From positions 58,869 through 122,868 of the forward strand of contig DASUWH010000074.1 in NCBI GenBank assembly GCA_036378535.1: DNA of 64,000 nt. Reading direction: 5' to 3'. Position numbers and translations under genes: made by a program. Within the stretch, counting starts at the first letter, position 1. Each line of letters starts with the position of its first letter. Origin of the DNA: Gp1-AA122 sp036378535. GTDB lineage: Bacteria; Acidobacteriota; Terriglobia; Terriglobales; Acidobacteriaceae. The notes beneath the pieces are model-generated. The model was not told the origin of the DNA and did not search any database. It saw nothing but the letters and a program-made list of their open reading frames with translations. Shown here piece by piece: positions 9,232 to 18,785 of this stretch.

Positions 9232-11961
9232 TCACGGTAACTGCAATTCGAGCGCGTAAATTTCCTGGGTGCTCTTATCGCGCATGAGCAGCGGGTCGTC
9301 ATCCACCAGCCCGACCCAGGATTCGAACGGGTCAAAGCCGCGTGGAACTTCCTTAAGGCTGAACAGGTTGGTCATTTTCCCGTCTGGAACGCTGATGCTG
9401 ACAAAGTCGTCGTCTTTTCCGGTAAATTGCTCGGCATACAGGTGTTTTGAATCGCGGGACCAGTTCTGAAAAGCGAATAATCCTTCCGCAAGCAAAGACC
9501 AGGCATTCTTCTTAGGATCGAAAATCATGAGCCTCTTCGCATCGTCAGACAGAGCTGCGATGTATCTGCCGTCAGGAGAACAGCGCGGGCTGAACAGCCG
9601 CTCGGATTCGGGTAAATCCGATCGGGTTGAAGATTTAAGATCGATCACATGAATATTCGGCCCTGATCTGCCTCCGTACTCCAGCCAGGGCATGCCGGCA
9701 TAGACAACCGAACTGCTGTCCGGCGTCCACGTAGGATCTCCCTGGTTAGCCTGGTCTGGTGAGATCTCGTGGGGAGCGCCACCTTGCGCATGCACAACCA
9801 GAATCCTCCACGGTTTGCTCGGGCGCGAAGCCATGAACGCGATCTGTTTTCCATCCGGCGACCAGCGCGGAAGGTGCGCCTTCATGGGAGCAAATGTCAG
9901 CTGCGCACGATCCGTTCCGTCGAGCTTGCTTCGCCACAAGGTCAAGCCGGGATGCTCGATATAGGTAATCCATTGTCCATCGCGTGAAATTTCCGCTTCT
10001 CCAGCTGATACTCCCGGAAGGTAAGTGGAAAACTGCTGTGACTTGCCGCGATAGCGCACCAGTTCGAAGCGGCGCTGTTCTCCGATCACAAAGATGCGAC
10101 CGTCCTGGCGCTCAGGGACGGGACGGTTAAACAGAAACGGCCCGGCGGTCAACTGCATTGGGGCGCTGCTGTGGCGGCGGATGAAGGAGTTTTGTTCCCG
10201 CATCACCCAAATGTCCTGTGCGTAATCGTGCATCGACTGAAAAAAGAAATAGTTGCCGCCCTGCCCCCAACTTCCCGCCGACTCGGCTGGCGGTTCATTC
10301 CAGCCCGGCAGCAAGGGATGGAGATCGCTGCCATCTGCCGCCGCCTGCCACAGTGTCGAGGTATGCTGGCTTGGGTTCTGCACGCTGAATCGGAAGCGGC
10401 GGCCATCCGGCGAGAATCGCAGATCAAATGGCACGCCCGACACACTCAAAAGCTTACGGGCATCGGTCCCATCTGAATTGCAGATGTAAATAGTGGAAGC
10501 GTACGCATAAACAATGTAGCGTCCGTCGGGCGTCCAGGTGCCCGCGTGTGCCTGCAGGTCGCCGAGCTGGCGTGGCGACCCGGCGGGCAACGGCAGAATC
10601 CATAATGGCGCTTCCGGCTCGGCTCCCTCCTCGCCGGTTCGCACCAACAGCTCCGAGCGGTTGGGCGCAATATCATAGATATCGGCGCTCGCGAGATCGC
10701 TGGGCAGGGGCGCGGTTTCACCCCCTGAAACCGAAACCTGCATAAGGACCGAGTGGCCGCCTACATACTCGGAGAAATACAGCCGGGCTCCGTCCGTCAC
10801 CAGCGAGCGCTTGGGAAAACCATCGTTTGTAATCTGAACAGAAGCCATCACTCGAGGCGGCGACGAAGAGGAGTTGAGCCACAAGCCCAGCAGCATAACT
10901 GCCCCGAGAATTGCCAGCGACAAAAGGAGCTTCCAGCCGAACAGCTTGGCCTCGGGCTTGAATATTTTCGATAAGCCGGTCCAGGCGCTGGGAAGATCGC
11001 TAATCTCCCTGCGGCTGGGGAATTCTGATTCCTCTACTTCCGCCCCCAGGATCAAATTGCTCTGCTGCGATTCGGTTTCCCGTTTCAACCTTTGCAGGTC
11101 GGCGCGAATCTCGGAAGCATGCTGATAACGCAGGTCAGGATCTTTTTCGATGGCCTTGCCGATGATTTCCACCAGTTGCGGCGGCAGATCTGGATTCAGG
11201 CGCAAAGGCGGAATGGGGGGTCGGTTCAGAATGGCTCCGTAGATCACGCCGGAGGTGTCGCCGCGGAACGGAAGCAGTCCGGTAGCCATCTCGTAAAGCA
11301 CTACACCGAACGAGAACAAATCACTACGCGCGTCCACCTCTTTACCGCGGACTTGTTCGGGAGACATGTAGGCAACCGTCCCGACGGCGCTACCCGGGTT
11401 GGTAAGATGCTCCGCCGCCACGGTCCCGGCGGGATCGGATGATTCCGGCGGCCGGGCGAATTTGTCGTCGCTCCCGGCCAGCTTAGCCAGGCCGAAGTCC
11501 AGAATCTTGGCGTGGCCGCGCTTGGTAACAAATATGTTCCCGCTCTTGATGTCGCGGTGAATGATGCCTTGTGTATGGGCGGCGTCCAGCGCGTCGGCGA
11601 TCTCGACGCCCAGCCGCAGCTGATGTCCGAGTTCCACCGGACGTGCCCCAATCACATGGCGCAGTGTTTGCCCTTCCAGGTACTCCATGACCAGAAAGGG
11701 TCGCCCGTTCTCCTCCGCGATCTCAAACAGCGTACATATGTTGGGATGATTCAGGGCTGACGCCGCGCGTGCTTCCCTCCGAAACCGTTCGAGTACCTGC
11801 CGGTCGTGCGCGATCTGATCGCTCAGGAATTTCAGCGCTACAAAACGCCCAAGGCGGACATCCTCCGCCTTGAAAACTAGTCCCATGCCGCCGCCGCCCA
11901 GCTTCTCGAGAACGCGGTAGTGGGATACGGTTTGACCCAGCAAGTCGGACGGAGTAGCCAT
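9232..11961 (-). CDS. Receptor-like Ser/Thr protein kinase with TolB/PD40 beta-propeller
   Basis: A 909-residue one-pass membrane protein. Cytoplasmic PknB-type kinase domain at about 14-295: glycine loop LGGGGMG 21-27, Lys44, HRDIKSGN 135-142, DFG 155-157, SPE 200-202, all catalytic residues intact. A transmembrane helix lies near 341-362. The rest is a periplasmic propeller of WD40-like PD40/TolB repeats (SPDGRRFRF, SRDGQWITY, SPDGKQIAFMA, SPDGRYIAAL, SRDSKHLYAEQ). This architecture is expanded in Acidobacteriota. It should sense something outside the membrane and phosphorylate cytoplasmic targets; ligand and targets are unknown. It converges with the Tat-exported gene, with only 27 bases between stops. 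Confidence 0.93.
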   Translation of the reverse strand: MATPSDLLGQTVSHYRVLEKLGGGGMGLVFKAEDVRLGRFVALKFLSDQIAHDRQVLERFRREARAASALNHPNICTLFEIAEENGRPFLVMEYLEGQTLRHVIGARPVELGHQLRLGVEIADALDAAHTQGIIHRDIKSGNIFVTKRGHAKILDFGLAKLAGSDDKFARPPESSDPAGTVAAEHLTNPGSAVGTVAYMSPEQVRGKEVDARSDLFSFGVVLYEMATGLLPFRGDTSGVIYGAILNRPPIPPLRLNPDLPPQLVEIIGKAIEKDPDLRYQHASEIRADLQRLKRETESQQSNLILGAEVEESEFPSRREISDLPSAWTGLSKIFKPEAKLFGWKLLLSLAILGAVMLLGLWLNSSSSPPRVMASVQITNDGFPKRSLVTDGARLYFSEYVGGHSVLMQVSVSGGETAPLPSDLASADIYDIAPNRSELLVRTGEEGAEPEAPLWILPLPAGSPRQLGDLQAHAGTWTPDGRYIVYAYASTIYICNSDGTDARKLLSVSGVPFDLRFSPDGRRFRFSVQNPSQHTSTLWQAAADGSDLHPLLPGWNEPPAESAGSWGQGGNYFFFQSMHDYAQDIWVMREQNSFIRRHSSAPMQLTAGPFLFNRPVPERQDGRIFVIGEQRRFELVRYRGKSQQFSTYLPGVSAGEAEISRDGQWITYIEHPGLTLWRSKLDGTDRAQLTFAPMKAHLPRWSPDGKQIAFMASRPSKPWRILVVHAQGGAPHEISPDQANQGDPTWTPDSSSVVYAGMPWLEYGGRSGPNIHVIDLKSSTRSDLPESERLFSPRCSPDGRYIAALSDDAKRLMIFDPKKNAWSLLAEGLFAFQNWSRDSKHLYAEQFTGKDDDFVSISVPDGKMTNLFSLKEVPRGFDPFESWVGLVDDDPLLMRDKSTQEIYALELQLP

Positions 11962-12163
11962 TGTCGGAAAATCTTAGGCCCCTAATCAGAGGCCGTCAAT
12001 GTTTGGTTGCGGGCAGAAGCAAGGCGCATACGACAAGGTTATTCGGCGATCGCGGTTGAAAATTTTTCGACAATCGCGATAGTGGGGAGCAGGGTGGCAG
12101 GCAATCCGTGCCTCCGCTTGAAGTATCGGCCCCTCGTCCCTTGGGGCCTTTGGCGGCATGGCT

Positions 12164-12290
12164 GAACAGGCTGCGGAAACGGGCCCTCAGGCGCTAAAGC
12201 GCCGACGTATTCTCAACGGCTTAGCGGCACGAGTAAACTCGTGCCCTTCCCGATTTTCCCTTACCTGGTTCTTTTTTCAGCAGCCTGTTC
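12164..12290. repeat. Interspersed hairpin repeat family A, copy 1
   Basis: A 127-bp element in the 504-bp gap 11962-12465. It begins GAACAGGCTGCGGAAA and ends TTTTTTCAGCAGCCTGTTC, so its ends are an imperfect inverted repeat. Inside are GGCGCTAAAGCGCC and the perfect hairpin GGCACGAGTAAACTCGTGCC. Further copies at 14480-14624 and 36626-36789 share the internal hairpins and a related inverted end. A partial extra end (about 12306-12362) follows. No ORF: a MITE- or REP-like non-coding repeat. The rest of the gap shows nothing else. Confidence 0.75.
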
Positions 12291-12465
12291 AGTCGTGCCA
12301 CTAGGTCGTTGAATGCCCTTCCCCAACCCTGCCTGAGCTGGCGTTTTTCAGCAGCCTGTGAAGGCATGCGCTGCCCAAAATCTTTTATAAAACAGCTTCT
12401 GACTGCTGACTACCAGTCCGCCGCTAATTGTTGGGCTTTTCGGAATTCAAATGCAGGCTCAGCCA

Positions 12466-14376
12466 TCAGCCTTCCATCGTCGAAACGTCTCCGGCATCCG
12501 CTCCGGTTTCCTTTGCTTTCAAAAAGCGGCGCAAAATCTTCCCCGATCGCGTCTTAGGTAGCGACGTTACAAACTCCAGAGACGACGGCGTAGCGATCGG
12601 TCCCAACTCTCTGCGGACATGTTCGATCAGGGCCGCGGCCAGGGCGTCGGAGGCCACATGGTCAATGCGGACCTGTACAAAAGCCTTGATCGTCTCCCCC
12701 TTCAAAACATCGGGGACGCCGATCGCGGCCGCCTCGGCCACCGCCGGATGCGATACCAAAGCGCTCTCCACTTCGGCAGTCCCGATGCGGTGCCCGGCAA
12801 CATTGAGGACGTCATCACAACGCCCCAGTACCGCGATATATCCATCTTTATCTTTCATGGCCACGTCGCCGGTGACGTAGCAACCGGGAATACTCTGCCA
12901 GTCCCGCTCGTAGCGAGCCGGATCGCGCCAGACGGTGCGCAGCATATGCGGGAATGGCCGCTTGAGGACCAATCGACCACCGACTCCGGGCGCAGCCGAA
13001 TTTCCCGCTTCGTCCAGCACGTCGGCTTCTGCTCCGGGCACAGCCACGCCAACCTTCCCCGGCCGCATCGCCATGGACGGAGGTGTTCCCAATGCCGGAC
13101 CACCCAGTTCCGTTTGCCACCAATTATCAATCACATATCCCCACTTGCCATCGCCAGCGAGATGAGTCTGCGCCCAACGCCACGCTTCCGGATTCAGCGG
13201 CTCTCCTGCACAGGCGATAACTCGCAGCGTGGTCAGGTCGTGCGCCGCCGGATAACTTTCTCCATAACGCATAAACATGCGCAAGGCGGTCGGCGCGGTG
13301 AACATCTTGGTTACCCCATAACGCTCGACGATTTCCCAAGCTATCCCCGGATTCGGAAAATCAATGGCCCCTTCGCGGAACAACGTGGTCACGCCGGCGC
13401 AAAGCGGGGCGTACACGATGTACGAGTGCCCTACCACCCAACCGATATCGGACGTACACCAAAAGATGTCCCGCTCGCCGACATCGAAATAGTTCTCCAG
13501 ATGGTAGGTTGTGCCCACCATGTAACCGCCGTGCACGTGCACAACGCCTTTCGGCTTGCCGGTCGAGCCCGAGGTATAAAGAAGAAATAGAGGATCCTCG
13601 GAATCCATCGGCTCGGCAGGGCAGTCCGCAGGAAAATTCAGCAAATCATTGAAGTCGACCTCCCTGGGAGCGGAGAGCTCGGCAGCCCTGCGCGAGTACA
13701 CGACTACCTTCTCGACGAATTCCAGACCTTCGAGCGCCTCGTCGACAATCGCTTTGAGAGGCACAGTCTTGCCGCGGCGGAAACCGACATCACCGGCGAT
13801 CACAATTTTTGCCTGCGCATCGTTGATGCGATCGCGCAGGGCGGTATGGCCGAGGCCGGCGTATACCACCGAATGAATCGCTCCAATCCGCGCGCACGCC
13901 AGCATAGCGACGACACCCTCGATGGTTAGCGGCATGTAGATGACTACGCGGTCTCCCTTTACGACACCCAGCGACTTCAAGCCATTCGCGAACCGGCACA
14001 CCATACGATGAAGTTGGCGGTAGGTAACCACTCGTTCGGAGCCATCTTCGCCCAGCCATATGAAGGCGGCACGATTACAGCGTTCCGATTCAGCATGCCG
14101 GTCCAGCGCATTGACAGTGATGTTGGTCTTGGCGCCCGTGAACCAACGATGATGCACGCCATCCCAGTCCAGAACCCGGTCCCACTTGCGCGACCACTGG
14201 AAGCGCTGCGCATAGTCCGCCCAGAACTTGTCGGGGTCCCTCAGCGCCCGTGCACATTCTCCCCGCCAGTCTTTCTGAATGGCATTTTGCACCACGATAT
14301 CCGGAGCCGGGTATTGCTGATCCATGACCAAGAGGTTGGAGATGTTTTCCTGTTTGGCAACGGCCATCGCGTTCAT
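12466..14376 (-). CDS. acsA: Acetyl-CoA synthetase (AMP-forming)
   Basis: Converts acetate, ATP and CoA to acetyl-CoA through acetyl-adenylate. The 636-residue protein is chosen from the ATG at 14376 (MNAMAVAKQE), which has AGGAGG nine bases upstream. It carries the P-loop-like A3 motif YTSGSTGKPKG at 267-277, the WWQTE active-site segment, YVTGDVAMKDKDGYI and GRCDDVLNVAGHRIG of the hinge and C-domain, and PKTRSGKILRR with the acetylatable Lys near 613. The gene diverges from a porin and an MFS carrier gene and has a CRP/FNR-like palindrome 75 bases before its start, which fits carbon-source control. Related acyl-CoA synthetases (propionyl) cannot be fully excluded, though the overall pattern is Acs. 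Confidence 0.92.
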   Translation of the reverse strand: MNAMAVAKQENISNLLVMDQQYPAPDIVVQNAIQKDWRGECARALRDPDKFWADYAQRFQWSRKWDRVLDWDGVHHRWFTGAKTNITVNALDRHAESERCNRAAFIWLGEDGSERVVTYRQLHRMVCRFANGLKSLGVVKGDRVVIYMPLTIEGVVAMLACARIGAIHSVVYAGLGHTALRDRINDAQAKIVIAGDVGFRRGKTVPLKAIVDEALEGLEFVEKVVVYSRRAAELSAPREVDFNDLLNFPADCPAEPMDSEDPLFLLYTSGSTGKPKGVVHVHGGYMVGTTYHLENYFDVGERDIFWCTSDIGWVVGHSYIVYAPLCAGVTTLFREGAIDFPNPGIAWEIVERYGVTKMFTAPTALRMFMRYGESYPAAHDLTTLRVIACAGEPLNPEAWRWAQTHLAGDGKWGYVIDNWWQTELGGPALGTPPSMAMRPGKVGVAVPGAEADVLDEAGNSAAPGVGGRLVLKRPFPHMLRTVWRDPARYERDWQSIPGCYVTGDVAMKDKDGYIAVLGRCDDVLNVAGHRIGTAEVESALVSHPAVAEAAAIGVPDVLKGETIKAFVQVRIDHVASDALAAALIEHVRRELGPIATPSSLEFVTSLPKTRSGKILRRFLKAKETGADAGDVSTMEG

Positions 14377-14450
14377 GCAGGATCCTCCTGAGAGAAAATA
14401 ATCGGGCAAAAAGGTAGCAGCGATTCTGTTCCGGACCGTCACCGACACAC

Positions 14451-14467
14451 AGTGATCGGGATCACAA
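14451..14467. promoter_or_regulatory. CRP/FNR-family-like operator upstream of acsA
   Basis: AGTGATCGGGATCACAA has the GTGA-N6-TCAC architecture, with inner halves GTGATC/GATCAC symmetrical. It lies 75 bases before the acsA start, where an activator of the CRP superfamily would be expected. It also lies about 340 bases from the perfect palindrome of the same type. No -10 box could be fixed by eye. Confidence 0.5.
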
Positions 14468-14479
14468 ACTCATGTGCCT

Positions 14480-14624
14480 AGCAGGTTGCGGAAAAACTCA
14501 TACATACATCAAGAGGCGACCCTCAGGCGCTAAAGCGCGGACGTGTATTCAACGGCTTAGCGGCACGAGTAAACTCGTGCCCTTCCCGATTTTACTTGCC
14601 TGGTGCTTTTTTCCGCAGCCTCCT
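14480..14624. repeat. Interspersed hairpin repeat family A, copy 2
   Basis: Starts AGCAGGTTGCGGAAAAA and ends TTTTTTCCGCAGCCTCCT, an imperfect terminal inverted repeat. Inside it repeats the family core: GGCGCTAAAGCGCGGACG, CAACGGCTTAGCGGCAC and the hairpin GGCACGAGTAAACTCGTGCC followed by CTTCCCGATTTTAC. It sits between the two CRP-like sites in the 638-bp acsA-porin gap. Confidence 0.75.
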
Positions 14625-14790
14625 AGTAAGCGGCCTTAATCGAAGCACGAATAAGGGCGGCGGCCAGTAACCGGGTTATCCCACTATGCTCCAGCCCGCC
14701 AAGACGGCTTACGACCGGCAATCCGCCTCATTTGAGAGGGTCAGTTACCCTCCTTCTTATTGCTGCGCCTCAGCCGGGAGTCTGCAAACC

Positions 14791-14810
14791 TTTGTGACTC
14801 GAGTCACAAA
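14791..14810. promoter_or_regulatory. Perfect 20-bp CRP/FNR-like palindrome
   Basis: TTTGTGACTCGAGTCACAAA is a perfect palindrome and matches TGTGA-N6-TCACA exactly, the consensus architecture of CRP-family operators. It lies 205 bases before the porin start and 415 bases from acsA. A third partial element AATATCACATG lies about 12 bases downstream. It probably controls the porin and possibly acsA; the regulator is not in the window. Confidence 0.6.
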
Positions 14811-15014
14811 CATAAGTGCCTAATATCACATGCTGTGTGTACATCATTGTCCTACTGTTATCACCCAATTGCTACGAGCGGAATCGGAAAAATGTAACTC
14901 GATTTCCAATTCACGACTCCGGACCGATCGCAGTCGGGACTTATTCGAACCCAGGGCGAAAGCAAACTCAAAAAAATGATTTCTTGAGAAGAAGGCGGCA
15001 ATAAGGAGAAGTTT

Positions 15015-17036
15015 ATGTTGAAGGTGAGGAATTGGGCCTGCATTTTAGTGGCGATAGTCGTAACGATCGTCCCCACGTTCGCCGTAACCAACGAAGCCGC
15101 AGCCGCAAACACAAGCTCCGCTGCGACCGCAGCCAACCCCGAACCTGCGGCGACTCCCGTTACTCCTAGTCCCGCTCCCGTGCTGGTCAATTCAAACATG
15201 AACGCATTGCTGGGGGCGCTGGTCAGCAAAGGAGTTTTCACTCCCAGCGAAGTCAGAAGTATTCAGAACGCGACGCCCGATGCGGAGTTTCAACTCCTGG
15301 TGCAGGCTCTAACCCGCAAAGGATTGGTGACGGCGGCAGACCTGTCGGCGGCAGGCGCCCTAAGCCCGGCTGCGACTGCACCAGCAGCGGCTACATCGGG
15401 CCAGCTTGCAGGTCCATTAGCGCAAGAGGCCAAGCCCGCAGGACCCACCTTGATCCCCGCCGTTGCTCCCCTGCGGGTGCTTCCCCTGGATCCGCCGGTC
15501 AAGGATGGGCTTGTACCGGGCTTCAAAATCGGAGCGGTCAAGGTGACGCCCTATGGATTTATTAAAGCCACTGTCGTACGCGACTCGAGTTCTCCTAATG
15601 GCGATGACTTCCCGTTCCCAGGAATCTTTCTGAATTCAAGCTCACCGTTTGACACCGGCCCTAACAAGAATCCTTCCTTCCATATCAAGGCGCGTTCCAC
15701 GCGGTTCGGCAGCAACTTCGAGTGGCCAGACCTGACCTCGAAGCTAACCTTGACCGGAAAAATTGAAGGCGATCTCGAAGGCAACTTCAGCGGCGTGGAT
15801 AATGCGGACGTTTCTTCGATTCGCAATCCCGGCCCGCGGCTCCGTCTGGCCTATGTGCGCCTGGACTATGCGGCTACGGAAAAGAGCGACATCTTCTTCG
15901 AAGGCGGTCAGAATTGGACGCTCTTTGGATCGAGCGCTCTGCCCAATATTCTCGAGACCACGTTCCTGGGCGCCTATTCCGGCGACATCTGGGACCGTTC
16001 GCCGCAATTCCGGTTCGGCCTGGTGCAAAAGCTAGGCGGCGACCGCAATTTCAAATTCTCGCCGGAAGTCGCGCTGATGATGCCCAGCACCGGCCAGATC
16101 TACAAACTCAATGGAACGGTCGGCGGTTTTGAAGCGCAAATTGGCGAAGGCGAGCGCCAGGGCGCCGATTCCGGTCGCCCAGAACTGGAAGCCCGGACGG
16201 TCCTGCAATTCCAGCTTGATAGAGCTCCGGGCGTGGCGCCCGCGCAGTTGATCTGGGCCGGCTACAATGCGCGCCGTACCGGAATTACCACGTACAGCAA
16301 TATCGCAACCGCACCGTACAACCTGGGAGGACAGTACGAGAGCGGTTTCTCCAACAGCAGCAGTCTGTATGGAAATCAGCTGGCGGTGCAACTGCCGACG
16401 CGGTGGGTAACGCTAGTAGTGAGCGCCTACCGTGGCGCCGACATGCGATTCATGTTAGGCGGACAACTGAACACGTTCTACACCGATACGCGAGGCCTAT
16501 ACGACGTGTGGGCAGCGCCCACCGTGGACAACGTGGGAGTCTCCGGTTCCCAGATGCTCGGTTGCACAGTGCCGGTCCCGACCGGCAGCACCTGCGCCGG
16601 GGCGGGCGGTACGTGGCAATTAGCGAAACAGAGGCCCATTGGCGCGTTTGGTGGATTTATTAACGTGGGCCTGCCGCTTTCCCGCTGGTTCAATGCCAAT
16701 CCCAAGGGTCACAACGCGGGTTGGCAGCTTTATCTTCATGCCGGAAAGGATCAGGTTGTACACGGGGACCTTCGGCGTGCACTTGGCTTTGGCTGCACTA
16801 GCGCCGACGCTGTCCAACCCACCCCCTGCAATGGCGGAATCCCGCTGTCGCAATCCCGACTCGTTGCAGGCACTCTTTATTACAAGCTGAACCAATGGGT
16901 TTCGTTTGTGGTCGAGCAGTCGCAGTATCAGACACGCTTGGTCCCGGAGGTTGGCCCACTCTACCTGATTGCAGGAAAATCTTCGCCGGTATGGAAGAAC
17001 CAGCGCACGGAAATTGGGCCCATCTTTAGCTTCTAA
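15015..17036 (+). CDS. Outer-membrane beta-barrel porin with N-terminal low-complexity stalk
   Basis: A 673-residue protein with AAGGAG before the ATG. Residues 1-30 form a signal peptide (WACILVAIVVTIVPTFA). An Ala/Pro-rich linker with a short helical segment (about 60-110, LLGALVSKGVFTPSEVRSIQ) follows. From about 165 (IGAVKVTPYGFIKATVVRDSS) the sequence shows alternating beta strands ending in a C-terminal Phe (IGPIFSF), the usual BAM recognition end. It looks like DcaP-type or carbohydrate/carboxylate porins of Acidobacteriota. It is followed by a strong terminator and an OFA-family carrier gene in the same direction, so a role in bringing small carboxylates across the outer membrane is inferred. 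Confidence 0.85.
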   Translation: MLKVRNWACILVAIVVTIVPTFAVTNEAAAANTSSAATAANPEPAATPVTPSPAPVLVNSNMNALLGALVSKGVFTPSEVRSIQNATPDAEFQLLVQALTRKGLVTAADLSAAGALSPAATAPAAATSGQLAGPLAQEAKPAGPTLIPAVAPLRVLPLDPPVKDGLVPGFKIGAVKVTPYGFIKATVVRDSSSPNGDDFPFPGIFLNSSSPFDTGPNKNPSFHIKARSTRFGSNFEWPDLTSKLTLTGKIEGDLEGNFSGVDNADVSSIRNPGPRLRLAYVRLDYAATEKSDIFFEGGQNWTLFGSSALPNILETTFLGAYSGDIWDRSPQFRFGLVQKLGGDRNFKFSPEVALMMPSTGQIYKLNGTVGGFEAQIGEGERQGADSGRPELEARTVLQFQLDRAPGVAPAQLIWAGYNARRTGITTYSNIATAPYNLGGQYESGFSNSSSLYGNQLAVQLPTRWVTLVVSAYRGADMRFMLGGQLNTFYTDTRGLYDVWAAPTVDNVGVSGSQMLGCTVPVPTGSTCAGAGGTWQLAKQRPIGAFGGFINVGLPLSRWFNANPKGHNAGWQLYLHAGKDQVVHGDLRRALGFGCTSADAVQPTPCNGGIPLSQSRLVAGTLYYKLNQWVSFVVEQSQYQTRLVPEVGPLYLIAGKSSPVWKNQRTEIGPIFSF

Positions 17037-17042
17037 CAGGTT

Positions 17043-17077
17043 GGGGCCGGAATCGCTCGATCTCCGGCCCTTTTTTG
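17043..17077 (+). terminator. Rho-independent terminator after the porin gene
   Basis: GGGGCCGGA, an 11-base loop region and TCCGGCCC form a GC-rich hairpin seven bases after the porin stop, followed directly by TTTTTTG. Textbook intrinsic terminator on the plus strand. Confidence 0.9.
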
Positions 17078-17086
17078 ATTAGTCAG

Positions 17087-17205
17087 GGAAGTTCCGATTA
17101 AGTGCCATAAACAGCAACGCAAGGTCCCTCGACTCCGCAGAATTGCCTTAAAAGCGGCAATTCTGCTGCGCTCGGATGACAGAAATGAACTTAATCAGAG
17201 CTTCC
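17087..17205. repeat. Interspersed repeat family B, copy 1
   Basis: A 119-bp element whose ends are inverted: GGAAGTTCCGATTAAGT at the left and ACTTAATCAGAGCTTCC at the right. The core has AAGGTCCCTCGACTCCGCAG, the hairpin AATTGCC-TTAAAAG-CGGCAATT and CTGCTGCGCTCGGATGACAG. A closely related copy lies at 40430-40562 and a shorter one at 18627-18670. Non-coding. Confidence 0.75.
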
Positions 17206-17279
17206 TTAGCGCAGGCGAACTATGCCACCGCGGCCGAACCGAGGCCCCGGGTTCGAATTTCACTTTGAAGGAGAAAATT

Positions 17280-18581
17280 ATGGCTACTGCAAAGATTTCG
17301 CTCGCGGCGCGTTCGCCTCAAATCAATCGCTGGTGGCGGGTAGTCGGGGGCCTGACCATGAATCTCGCGCTGGGAACCCTGTACGCGTGGAGCGTGTTCG
17401 TAGCTCCTTTAGAAAAAGAGTTCGGCTGGAAGCGGGCTGAGACCTCCAACGTATTTACGGTGGCAGTCGTAGTATTCGCGCTTTCGTTCGTTCTGGCAGG
17501 GCGTCTGCAGGATAAGTTCGGACCCTTCCGTGTGTCGCTGGTCGGAGGAATCCTGGTCAGCGTGGGTTTCTTCCTATGCTCGTACACGCATAGTTTGAAT
17601 TACCTTTATTTATGTTTCGGAGTAATTGGAGGTCTGGGTAATGGTTTCGGATACGCCACGCCCATCCCAGTAATGGCGAAGTGGTTCCCTGATCGTCGCG
17701 GGCTAGCTGTAGGTATGGCGGTCGGTGGTTACGGCGCAGGTTCTGCGATCTTTGGTCCGCTGGCGAATCTCAAGCTGATCCCGGCCTACGGCGTGCACAC
17801 CACATTCATGATTCTCGGAATCATCTTTTTATTTATGACCGTTGCGGGAGCGTTCCTGCTGCAGAATCCACCAGCCGGCTATAAGCCCGAGGGGTGGACA
17901 CCCGCTCCGGCCGCTAAAGCCGGCGCGACCACACACGAATTCAGTCCAGGCGAAGTCCTGGGCACGCCAACGTTTTACCTGATGTGGGTTGCCTATGCGC
18001 TGGGCGCATCGGCCGGCCTGATGGTGATCAGCCAGCTCGTACCATTCGCGAAGAGCGTCGGCATACCGAGCGCCGCTTTGGCCACGATGGGCCTCGTCGT
18101 AGGAGCAGTCGGCAACGCCAGCGGCCGTATTCTGTCCGGTTGGATATCGGATGTGCTGGGTCGTCTGAATGTGTTGCGCCTGATGATTGCGATCTCAATT
18201 GTCGCTATGCCGGTTCTTTACAAGGTTGGTGGAGCCGTAGCTCCGCTCTACATAGCCGTATTCGTCGTGTATTGGTGCTACGGAACTCAGCTGTCCGTGA
18301 ATGCTTCGACGACCGCTGATTTCTGGGGAACCAAGAATGCCGGCATCAACTACGGCATGCTCTTCACCGCATGGGGAGTGGCCGGAATCATCGGGCCCAG
18401 GCTCGGCGGTGTACTGTTCGACCGCTACAAGAATTATCAGATGGCCTTCTACTCAGCGGCGATTCTGGCCGCGGTGGCCCTGCTGTGCGAGATAGCAGCC
18501 AGGCGCCCGGTAGCCCCAGGCCGGACCTGGCAGCAGGCGTGGAACCCGGCTGCCGAAGCGAATCCTGCGTCGCAGTCTTAG
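17280..18581 (+). CDS. OFA-family MFS transporter (oxalate/formate antiporter-like)
   Basis: A 433-residue, 12-helix major facilitator from the ATG at 17280, which follows AAGGAG at a good distance; an in-frame TTG 15 bases upstream is less likely. N-terminal RWWRVVGGLTMNLALGTLYA and SVFVAPLEKEFGW are the hallmark of the OFA subgroup; GRLQDKFGPFRV is the MFS loop 2-3 motif. The subgroup carries small mono- and dicarboxylates. Downstream of the porin and opposite acsA, it may import acetate, formate, oxalate or a related acid, but the substrate cannot be read from sequence. Confidence 0.9.
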   Translation: MATAKISLAARSPQINRWWRVVGGLTMNLALGTLYAWSVFVAPLEKEFGWKRAETSNVFTVAVVVFALSFVLAGRLQDKFGPFRVSLVGGILVSVGFFLCSYTHSLNYLYLCFGVIGGLGNGFGYATPIPVMAKWFPDRRGLAVGMAVGGYGAGSAIFGPLANLKLIPAYGVHTTFMILGIIFLFMTVAGAFLLQNPPAGYKPEGWTPAPAAKAGATTHEFSPGEVLGTPTFYLMWVAYALGASAGLMVISQLVPFAKSVGIPSAALATMGLVVGAVGNASGRILSGWISDVLGRLNVLRLMIAISIVAMPVLYKVGGAVAPLYIAVFVVYWCYGTQLSVNASTTADFWGTKNAGINYGMLFTAWGVAGIIGPRLGGVLFDRYKNYQMAFYSAAILAAVALLCEIAARRPVAPGRTWQQAWNPAAEANPASQS

Positions 18582-18626
18582 CCTGAGGCCACCGCGCCTC
18601 GCGGCAAAATAGTTGCTGATGTTATG

Positions 18627-18785
18627 CAGGTAAACACAAGGTCCCTCGGCTGCGCTCGGGATGACAGATTTGGTGCGGGGGCTGAAGGCTGACGCACCCT
18701 TATTCTCAACGATCTAACGGCAGGACTGAAGTCGCGCCCTTCCCAAACCCTGCCCGAGCTGGAGTTTTTCCGCCACCTGTTAGCC
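18627..18785. repeat. Degenerate repeat B fragment followed by degenerate repeat A
   Basis: 18627-18670 repeats the start and end of family B without its middle (CAGGTAAACACAAGGTCCCT, then GCTGCGCTCGGGATGACAGA). It is followed by a diverged family A-like stretch (TATTCTCAACGATCTAACGG, GCGCCCTTCC, GTTTTTCCGCCACCTGTTA). This occupies most of the 449-bp gap 18582-19030; no gene was seen in it. Confidence 0.5.

Noticed and set aside
17257..17268. GGTTCGAATTTC resembling a tRNA T-arm just before the MFS carrier gene
   Set aside because: No anticodon arm or acceptor stem on either side.
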